Part shown: piece by piece, positions 1 through 3,865 of the stretch
Position numbering within the stretch: the first letter of the stretch is position 1
Layout: every line of letters starts with the position of its first letter
NCBI GenBank assembly: GCA_964515555.1
Contig: CAZEVY010000175.1
Coordinates: 1-5,397 of the forward strand
Source: CAZEVY01 sp964515555
GTDB lineage: Bacteria > Acidobacteriota > Terriglobia > Bryobacterales > Bryobacteraceae
Length of the DNA: 5,397 bases
Direction: 5' to 3'
Notes under the pieces: generated by a model
Seen by the model: only the letters and a program-made list of their open reading frames with translations
Databases searched by the model: none
What the model was told of the DNA's origin: nothing
Program-made: the position numbers and the translations under genes

Positions 1-1
1 G

Positions 2-448
2 GTCGACTGCCACACCATCGTCACCGCCGACCGCGTCCGCCTGGGCTGCTACGGCGTCGCCGGCGGCCAGGCCGGCCAGCCCGTCTCGGTGACCGTCGAC
101 CTGCACGGGCGCGCCCAGGTGCTCGGCGGCCTGGTCGACGGCGAGCCCGTCAAGGCCGGCCAGGTCGTGCGCGTCGTCACCACCGGCGGCGGCGGCTGGG
201 GCGACCCGCTCGAGCGCGAACCCGAGCTGGTGCGGCGCGACGTCGTGCAGGAGAAAGTCTCCCTCGCCGCCGCCCGCCGCGACTACGGCGTCGTCCTGCA
301 CGCCCACCATACCGACATCGACACCGAGTACCGCGTCGACGAAGCCGCCACCGTGCAGCTGCGCGCCGAGCGGCGCGCCGCCCGCCGCGCGCCGCTCCCC
401 CTCATCGACCGCGGGCCGGGATACGAATCGATCAAGCCGAGCGAGTGA
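2..448 (+). CDS. hyuB: Hydantoinase B / N-methylhydantoinase subunit B, C-terminal part (5' end outside the window)
   Basis: An open frame runs in from the left edge and stops with TGA at 446-448, giving 148 residues. The translation carries the C-terminal signature of the hydantoinase B / oxoprolinase beta family: a glycine-rich VVTTGGGGWGDPLERE stretch (around residues 57-72), then PELVRRDVVQEKVSLAAARR and DYGVVL. This family usually has 500-600 residues, so only about the last quarter is present. With HyuA it forms ATP-dependent hydantoinases or oxoprolinases that open five-membered cyclic amides such as hydantoin, N-methylhydantoin or 5-oxoproline. The substrate cannot be read from this fragment. 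The tail after DYGVVL is rich in Arg and Ala (AERRAARRAPLP). A GTG at 89 lies inside the conserved region and is not the real start. A hairpin begins two bases after the stop, and the next gene is convergent. Confidence 0.9.
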   Translation, partial: VDCHTIVTADRVRLGCYGVAGGQAGQPVSVTVDLHGRAQVLGGLVDGEPVKAGQVVRVVTTGGGGWGDPLEREPELVRRDVVQEKVSLAAARRDYGVVLHAHHTDIDTEYRVDEAATVQLRAERRAARRAPLPLIDRGPGYESIKPSE

Positions 449-449
449 A

Positions 450-467
450 ACCGGCAGCCCTGCCGGT
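450..467. terminator. GC-rich hairpin directly after the hydantoinase gene (candidate terminator)
   Basis: ACCGGCAG (450-457) and CTGCCGGT (460-467) are exact reverse complements, separated by CC. They can fold as a seven-pair stem with a four-base loop. The hairpin starts two bases after the hydantoinase stop codon, which suits transcription termination. No T-run follows on either strand, so it is not a classical intrinsic terminator and may act only with Rho or as an mRNA 3'-end stabiliser. Confidence 0.45.
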
Positions 468-498
468 CCGGAAGGACTTCGCGCTCTCCGACCAGGGC

Positions 499-523
499 GG
501 ATCGGCTGCGTCGTGGCCGATCC
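499..523. terminator. Second hairpin in the convergent gap
   Basis: GGATCGGC (499-506) pairs exactly with GCCGATCC (516-523) around a nine-base loop. It lies between the stop of the plus-strand hydantoinase gene (448) and the stop of the minus-strand toxin gene (559), 36 bases beyond the toxin stop. A pair of hairpins in a 110-base convergent gap suggests two-way termination. No T-tract is present, so this rests on structure alone. Confidence 0.35.
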
Positions 524-558
524 CGTCGCCGACCTCAGTGGCGCACGCGGCTGGGGCC

Positions 559-834
559 TCAGTAGTGGTAGCGCGCTTGCAGAAAGTCGATGCGGTCTGC
601 ACGGACCAGATAGACGACGCGGTGCTCCTGCGTGAGGCGTCGTGACCAGGTGTTCGGCGCGAAGTGCCGCAGGGGCTCCGGCTTGCCGATGCCGCGAAAC
701 GGGTCATGCATCGTCGCTTCGACGAGGACCAGAACCCGTAACGCTACTCGCCGGTCGGCTTCAACCCAGTACCGCAGGTCTTCACGGAACTCGGGCTGGA
801 AAACCGCATCGCGCTCAGGCCTCGGCGTCGGCAA
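559..834 (-). CDS. yoeB: YoeB/Txe-family type II toxin (mRNA endoribonuclease); start codon disturbed
   Basis: From V11 onward, numbering from a TTG at 834, the protein matches the YoeB family throughout: FQPEFREDLRYWVE, DPFRGIGKPEPLRH, WSRRLTQEHRVVY and the terminal ARYHY. The E. coli YoeB catalytic residues E46, R65 and H83 correspond to E53, R72 and H90 here, at a constant offset of seven, and the C-terminal Tyr is kept. The active site therefore looks intact. YoeB is a ribosome-dependent mRNase held inactive by YefM. The antitoxin gene lies directly upstream and overlaps by 20 bases if TTG 834 is used. The start is odd: the expected ATG (809-807), five bases after the antitoxin stop, is out of frame with the toxin. 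One extra base just after it (ATG CGG GTT TTC) would restore MRVFQPEF and a normal length of about 83 residues. Either translation starts at TTG 834, or further upstream at ATG 888, or the gene or the assembly carries a one-base deletion. Confidence 0.88.
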   Translation of the reverse strand: MPTPRPERDAVFQPEFREDLRYWVEADRRVALRVLVLVEATMHDPFRGIGKPEPLRHFAPNTWSRRLTQEHRVVYLVRADRIDFLQARYHY

Positions 835-1105
835 GCCCGACCTCGCGCCGCAGCGAGCGCAAGCTCTGCGGTCGCTCCTTTCGGGCACGAGTCCGGGCCA
901 GAGCCCTCAGCAGGCGCGCCGCATTGCGCGGCGAACGAAGCAGGTGGGCCGTCTCGCGCAAGCTGCGCAGTTCGGCGGCCGACACCAAGGCGACATCCTC
1001 GGCGCCACGACGAGTGATGATGACGACCTCGTTGTCCCTCGCAGCGGCGTCGCACAGCCGGGCGAGATCCGCCCTGGCCTGCGTGTATGTCGTCTGGATC
1101 GCCAT
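815..1105 (-). CDS. yefM: YefM/Phd-family antitoxin
   Basis: This is a 96-residue protein with a Phd/YefM-type N-terminal DNA-binding domain (about residues 1-55: QTTYTQARADLARLCDAA, NEVVIITRRGAEDVALVSAAEL). A C-terminal toxin-binding segment follows, containing ETAHLLRSPRNAARLL, which closely resembles the ETAYLLRSPANARRLM segment of E. coli YefM. It neutralises the YoeB toxin encoded immediately downstream and represses the shared promoter. ATG 1105 is chosen over an ATG at 1141 because the family begins right at this point and because the promoter and operator signals lie between the two. No Shine-Dalgarno sequence is visible. The last segment (residues 75-96, rich in Arg and Leu) extends a little past E. 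coli YefM. Confidence 0.92.
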   Translation of the reverse strand: MAIQTTYTQARADLARLCDAAARDNEVVIITRRGAEDVALVSAAELRSLRETAHLLRSPRNAARLLRALARTRARKERPQSLRSLRREVGLADAEA

Positions 1106-1110
1106 GACCA

Positions 1111-1148
1111 GTACAGGAACTCTGTACCAATCCAAGCACACCAGTCAA
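1111..1148 (-). promoter_or_regulatory. Promoter and operator palindrome of the yefM-yoeB module
   Basis: On the minus strand TTGACT (1148-1143) and TACAGA (1126-1121) form a candidate -35/-10 pair with a 16-base spacer. An exact inverted repeat, GTACAG-GAACT-CTGTAC (1111-1127), covers the -10 element and ends five bases before the antitoxin ATG. The operators of E. coli yefM-yoeB are known to be built on TGTACA cores. The half-sites here contain GTACA and TGTAC, so autoregulation by this YefM is a reasonable inference. Confidence 0.6.
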
Positions 1149-1176
1149 GGTCGTCCGTGAGCCTTCAATGCTGCCG

Positions 1177-1355
1177 CGCGTATGGCCCACCGCCGGCAAC
1201 GGCCGCCCGTACGCCAACCGCTATCATTTCTACTTCCGCTTCGCGGGCGGCGAGATCGTGCAAGTGCGCGAATACCTCGACGTCGTCACCGCCCCGGCGT
1301 CTTCAAGCTGCCCGAGGAACCGCCGGCAGAGCCGCCGGACAAAGCGCGGCCGCAC
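1177..1355 (+). pseudogene. Remnant of a SnoaL/NTF2-like protein, 5'-truncated and frameshifted
   Basis: A plus-strand stretch encodes NGRPYANRYHFYFRF followed by AGGEIVQVREYLDVVTA. This is the typical C-terminal beta-strand region of SnoaL-like / NTF2-fold proteins (limonene-epoxide-hydrolase and ketosteroid-isomerase-like). The N-terminal two thirds, including the usual polar pocket residues, is missing: upstream lies the promoter of the yefM-yoeB module. At 1291-1296 (GCCCCG) the frame breaks. One extra C there would continue the protein as GVFKLPEEPPAEPPD, which in the present sequence sits in another frame and stays open to a stop at 1434-1436, inside the opposite-strand mazF. No separate start is likely. 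It appears to be debris of a gene broken when the toxin-antitoxin modules arrived. The family call rests on a short segment. Confidence 0.55.
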
Positions 1356-1682
1356 TCACGCGCAACCGGTGGCGATCGCCAGCGCTCGGCACACGGCCCG
1401 CATCGTATCGGGCGCGAGCTGCCCGACGTATTTTGACAGCCTCGCTTGCTCCACCGTCTGCACGTGGTCGAGATTCACCGCCGAGTCACCCCGCAGCCCT
1501 TCGCTCCTTCCGACGACCACCTCGCTCGGAATGCCGCGAATCGTGGAGGTCACCGGGGCGACCATCACCGTGTGTAGCACCCCAATCGCCTCGCTGCGGC
1601 TGATGACCAGCGCCGGTCGTCGCTTGTCTGGCTTGCGGAAGTCGTACATCCAGATCTCGCCGCGCGCTACTCGTCGGGCCAT
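1356..1682 (-). CDS. mazF: MazF/PemK-family toxin (sequence-specific endoribonuclease)
   Basis: This 108-residue protein has the MazF/PemK (Kid) fold signatures: RGEIWMYDF (7-15), the basic RRPALVIS strand (21-28), the VMVAPVTSTIRG strand and loop (39-50), and SEGLRGDSAVNLDHVQTV (60-77). In this family the conserved Arg near RRP and the Ser/Thr of the TST loop form the catalytic centre that cleaves single-stranded mRNA at short sequences, and both are present. The length is normal for the family. The ATG overlaps the last 16 bases of the upstream antitoxin gene in a different frame, which implies translational coupling. A GAGAG four bases before the ATG is a weak ribosome binding site. The 3' end runs into the SnoaL-like remnant on the opposite strand. 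It should be active unless bound by its antitoxin. The cleavage site cannot be predicted here. Confidence 0.93.
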   Translation of the reverse strand: MARRVARGEIWMYDFRKPDKRRPALVISRSEAIGVLHTVMVAPVTSTIRGIPSEVVVGRSEGLRGDSAVNLDHVQTVEQARLSKYVGQLAPDTMRAVCRALAIATGCA

Positions 1683-1894
1683 GCACTCTCGTCCGCCCAG
1701 CCTTCGAATTCACTGCCCGTACCGCTGCCATACCCCCGGCGATACGCGGCCGCGATCGCGGCCCGGTGCTTGCGCTGCAAGTATTGGGTTGCCGCTCGTC
1801 GCAGGACGGCAGAGCGTCCATCGCGTCGCACCTCTTCGTCGGCGTCGAGATCCGCCAAGAGCGCGTCATCCATCGTTATCTGTATCGCCTTCAT
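1667..1894 (-). CDS. Ribbon-helix-helix antitoxin partner of the MazF-type toxin
   Basis: This 75-residue protein begins MKAIQITMDDALLADLDADEE and continues RRDGRSAVLRRAATQYLQRK, the beta-strand, helix, helix pattern of CopG/Arc-type ribbon-helix-helix DNA-binding proteins (about residues 2-45). The acidic, aromatic C-terminal tail (FEGWADESAWPDE) suits binding in the MazF substrate groove. It is not the AbrB-type fold of E. coli MazE but the RHH type found with many MazF toxins. The gene overlaps mazF by 16 bases. ATG 1894 is preferred because the N-terminal strand starts exactly there. No Shine-Dalgarno sequence is visible. A perfect ten-base palindrome lies 13 bases upstream as a likely self-repression site. 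Confidence 0.9.
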   Translation of the reverse strand: MKAIQITMDDALLADLDADEEVRRDGRSAVLRRAATQYLQRKHRAAIAAAYRRGYGSGTGSEFEGWADESAWPDE

Positions 1895-1900
1895 GGCTAT

Positions 1901-1929
1901 ACGTTATGTTGATCAACGGTAAACATCAA
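1901..1929 (-). promoter_or_regulatory. Candidate promoter and operator of the RHH antitoxin-mazF module
   Basis: On the minus strand TTGATG (1929-1924) and TAACGT (1906-1901) are spaced by 17 bases. Between them lies the perfect palindrome GTTGATCAAC (1908-1917), and flanking ATGTT (1906-1910) and AACAT (1922-1926) are also inverted. RHH antitoxins typically bind such short palindromes over their own promoter. The -10 match is weak and would place the transcript start very near the antitoxin ATG, which would make the mRNA almost leaderless. Confidence 0.45.
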
Positions 1930-1948
1930 GCGCGCGCGGTGGTGACGG

Positions 1949-2005
1949 CGGCCTCGGCACGCGAACCGCCAGAGGCGGCCGGCGCCTGGTTCGCCGCCGA
2001 GGCCG
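1949..2005. repeat. Large imperfect hairpin between the toxin-antitoxin promoter and the GNAT gene
   Basis: CGGCCTCGGC (1949-1958) pairs exactly with GCCGAGGCCG (1996-2005). After a small bulge GCGAACC (1961-1967) pairs with GGTTCGC (1988-1994), and the 20-base apex can pair further (AGGC with GCCT). It occupies most of the 176-base non-coding gap 1895-2070, in which I see no gene. It lies 65 bases downstream of the GNAT stop and may end that transcript, but no T-run follows. A second, small stem, GGCGC-TTC-GCGCC, sits near 2028-2040. Confidence 0.5.
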
Positions 2006-2070
2006 GGCGGCGCGACCTCATTCCTCGGGGCGCTTCGCGCCGCATCGATCGGCCCATCCCGACGCGCGGG

Positions 2071-2511
2071 TCAACGCCGCCGATCGCTGTCGGGATCGAC
2101 GCGCTCCATGAGGACGCCCGGCGTCGGCTCCGCGAGCCCGAACTTGCGATAGAGGCCGTGCGCGTCGCGCGTGCTCAGCAGCCAGCGCCGGACCGCGCGC
2201 AGCTCCGGGAGACTGGTCACCGCTTCCATGAGCCAGACGCCCAGGCCCTTCCCGCGATGCGACTCCAGGACGAAGACGTCGGCGACGAAGGCCAGTGCGA
2301 CATAGTCGGTCAGCACACGCGCGAAACCGACCTGCGTGTGCCGATGGTAGAGGCCGAACGGGACTGAATGCTCGATCGCCTGCGCGACGCGCTCGCGCGT
2401 GCGGCCCTCCGCCCAGTACGAGCGGCAGAGAAAACTATGGATGACGTCGAGATCGAGGCGCTCGCGGTCCGTGCTGATGGTGTAGTCGCCACGAGTCCAC
2501 TCGCGAACCAT
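2071..2511 (-). CDS. GNAT-family N-acetyltransferase
   Basis: This 146-residue protein has GNAT architecture. A beta strand and arched motif lead to ADVFVLESHRGKGLGVWLM (residues 78-95), where R86-G87-K88-G89-L90-G91 is the acetyl-CoA pyrophosphate-binding motif A. YRKFGL (121-126) is the usual motif B end. It should transfer an acetyl group from acetyl-CoA to an amine. The substrate is unknown, and the closest architecture is the short orphan GNAT enzymes annotated only to family level. The start at ATG 2511 is supported by GAGGGG (2526-2521), nine bases upstream. It lies 24 bases after the exported-protein gene on the same strand, so co-transcription is likely. The tail ends in DSDRRR. I see no link to the toxin-antitoxin genes: this is not a TacT-type toxin, because no RHH partner adjoins it. 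Confidence 0.88.
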   Translation of the reverse strand: MVREWTRGDYTISTDRERLDLDVIHSFLCRSYWAEGRTRERVAQAIEHSVPFGLYHRHTQVGFARVLTDYVALAFVADVFVLESHRGKGLGVWLMEAVTSLPELRAVRRWLLSTRDAHGLYRKFGLAEPTPGVLMERVDPDSDRRR

Positions 2512-2535
2512 GTCCCTATTCCCCTCGACGTCAGG

Positions 2536-3072
2536 CTAGTACCACCACACCTCTGCGCCGCGAAACCACGGATTCCACAGGAACCACGGCGGCGTGAAAC
2601 AGGGGCCGACGGGGACTCCGGTAATGCGTGTGCCCGTCGAGTGCACGAGCGCTGCCACCGAGCGGGACGGAGAGACATGCCGGGATTGACCGGATACCCC
2701 CGGCGAAAGGATTTCGCGCGCCGAGAAATCCACGACGAGATCCTCGCAGCTGACGTAGAACACATGCGGGACCTCCTCCGCGGCGAGCTGGAACACCGGA
2801 CAATCGATCGCATCGCCGTTCAGAGTCAGTCGCGCCGACGAGCGCACGAAGAAATCAACGTGGGAGATTTGACCACCGGCGGTGCGCAGGCGCTCCAGCA
2901 GGGAATCCACCCACGCGCGTTGTCGCTGCGAAGGCTGTTGAGATGCGACGCCGTCGCAGTTGAGGTGAAATTGGCGCGCGCGGTTGCAGCTCCACTCGCC
3001 GGCGTCGGCCGTTGCTGCGATACGCAAAACCAACAGTGGGAGGATGAGCAGGTGGCGGCTCGACGAGCGCAT
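2536..3072 (-). CDS. Exported protein of unknown function with five cysteines and a Trp/aromatic-rich end
   Basis: I do not recognise this 178-residue protein. It begins with a signal peptide: basic start MRSSSRH, hydrophobic core LLILPLLVL (8-16), then RIAATADA with a likely signal peptidase I site after A24. The mature part has five cysteines (29, 39, 91, 109, 158). The first pair frames a short loop (WSCNRARQFHLNC) and could form a disulfide in the periplasm. The middle contains LLERLRTAGGQISHVDFFVRS and NGDAIDCPVFQL, with little charge clustering. The last 25 residues are rich in Trp, Phe and Pro (FTPPWFLWNPWF, ending VWWY). There is no lipobox and no further membrane segment. It lies between the PPTase gene (42-base gap) and the GNAT gene (24-base gap), in the same direction. 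Wobble GC and the signal peptide argue that it is a real gene. The Arg at 17 in the hydrophobic core is unusual but tolerated. Confidence 0.72.
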   Translation of the reverse strand: MRSSSRHLLILPLLVLRIAATADAGEWSCNRARQFHLNCDGVASQQPSQRQRAWVDSLLERLRTAGGQISHVDFFVRSSARLTLNGDAIDCPVFQLAAEEVPHVFYVSCEDLVVDFSAREILSPGVSGQSRHVSPSRSVAALVHSTGTRITGVPVGPCFTPPWFLWNPWFRGAEVWWY

Positions 3073-3114
3073 TGATCAGAGCGGTCTTAGCCGGCGCGAT
3101 TCGTCACCTTGGCC

Positions 3115-3726
3115 TCAGGCGTATGGGCTCCATGGTTGAACCACGAGTCGGCGCCGCGGTGTGTCGCCGCGATATAGCGCCACCGCCCAGCGATGATGAA
3201 GTGGGGCGCGGCCGCGCGCGAACTGCCACCGCTCGACACCGATGCCGTCTTCGGCGAGCGCGGCGCCGCGGCCCGCGCGGAGTGCGAAACGCGGCGTCTT
3301 ACGGCCCGGCACGAGTCCCGAACCCCTGGCCTTGGCGTAGGCTTCCTTGAGCGTCCAGTAGGCGAAGAAGCGCTCGCGCCGAGCCCGTCCACCGCGGCTG
3401 CACAGGTCGTGCAGCTCCGATGCGGCGAAGGCGTACTCGGCGATTGCGAGCTCGTCGACGTCGCGCCGCACGCAGGCGAGGTCGACTCCGAGGTCACAGT
3501 CACGCGACACCGCGACGGCGATCAAGCCCTGCCCGTAGGAGAGGCTGAAACGCAGCCCCGTGCCGGCGGGTGCGGCGATCTCCGGTCGTCCGTAGCGCGA
3601 TCGGTTGAAGCGCCAGTCGCTGGCCGGCACGTCCGCATGCTGCGACAAGACGCCTGCCAGCAGTTCGTATGCGCTCGAGCGATGTTGGGTGACGGCGAAG
3701 TACAGATGCACGGCGCGCTCGGGCAC
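3115..3726 (-). CDS. Sfp-type 4'-phosphopantetheinyl transferase
   Basis: The protein (203 residues from GTG 3726) shows the ordered motifs of Sfp-type PPTases: SRYGRPEI (43-50), LRFSLSYGQGLIAVAVS (58-74), DLGVDL (78-83) and FFAYWTLKEAYAKARGSGL (120-138). These enzymes move phosphopantetheine from CoA to a serine of acyl- or peptidyl-carrier proteins, activating fatty-acid, polyketide or non-ribosomal peptide synthases. Mg ligands matching Sfp D107 and E151 are present as D82 and E128. Two usual residues differ: the position of Sfp E109 is A84 (GVDLA instead of GVDLE), and the NLSHS/T histidine is Y64. The frame is open to an ATG at 3837, but that N-terminus is translated repeat sequence, so a start after the repeat is preferred (GTG 3726; GTG 3744 and 3711 are alternatives). 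No good ribosome binding site supports any of them. No carrier-protein gene is in the window. Confidence 0.87.
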   Translation of the reverse strand: MPERAVHLYFAVTQHRSSAYELLAGVLSQHADVPASDWRFNRSRYGRPEIAAPAGTGLRFSLSYGQGLIAVAVSRDCDLGVDLACVRRDVDELAIAEYAFAASELHDLCSRGGRARRERFFAYWTLKEAYAKARGSGLVPGRKTPRFALRAGRGAALAEDGIGVERWQFARGRAPLHHRWAVALYRGDTPRRRLVVQPWSPYA

Positions 3727-3738
3727 GTCGGTAGGAGC

Positions 3739-3865
3739 AACCACAGATGAACACTGATGACCACGGATGAACACGGGGTCGGAACCTCTGGCGATCGAGT
3801 CGGCAGCCCTGGGGGCGGGGTGGGGCTCGGTGTTCATCTGTGGTCATCAGTGTTCATCTGTGGTT
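3739..3865. repeat. Inverted repeat with 36-nt arms built from a CCACRGATGAACAC unit
   Basis: The left arm (3739-3774) and right arm (3830-3865) are reverse complements with a single mismatch at one A/G position. They are separated by 55 bases. Each arm holds two copies of a 14-base unit, CCACAGATGAACAC and CCACGGATGAACAC in the left arm, joined by TGATGA. The arms could form a very stable hairpin in RNA. The right arm contains the stop codon of the DUF1116 gene, and the left arm abuts the PPTase start region. Repeats of this wording are familiar to me from many environmental bacterial genomes, often mis-translated as strings such as TTDEH or HLWSSVFICG. I know of no confirmed function. Confidence 0.9.

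Noticed and set aside
632..1603. A 323-codon plus-strand open frame over the yefM-yoeB genes
   Set aside because: The composition is Arg/Ser/Pro-rich with no recognisable domain, and both toxin-antitoxin genes on the other strand are well supported.
1168..2367. A long plus-strand open frame of 399 codons
   Set aside because: Only its first about 40 codons resemble a protein (the SnoaL-like remnant). The rest is antisense to mazF, its antitoxin and the GNAT gene, whose family motifs are clear.
2071..2511. GNAT gene as a TacT-like toxin of a third toxin-antitoxin module
   Set aside because: No RHH (DUF1778) antitoxin adjoins it. The upstream neighbour encodes an exported protein.
3727..3837. 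N-terminal extension of the PPTase to ATG 3837
   Set aside because: Those residues (for example VFIRGHQCSSVV) are translated from the inverted repeat and its loop, not from conserved PPTase sequence.
3739..3865. CRISPR array or attachment site from the repeated CCACRGATGAACAC units
   Set aside because: There are only two units per arm, arranged as an inverted pair without regular unique spacers, and no integrase or cas gene is nearby.
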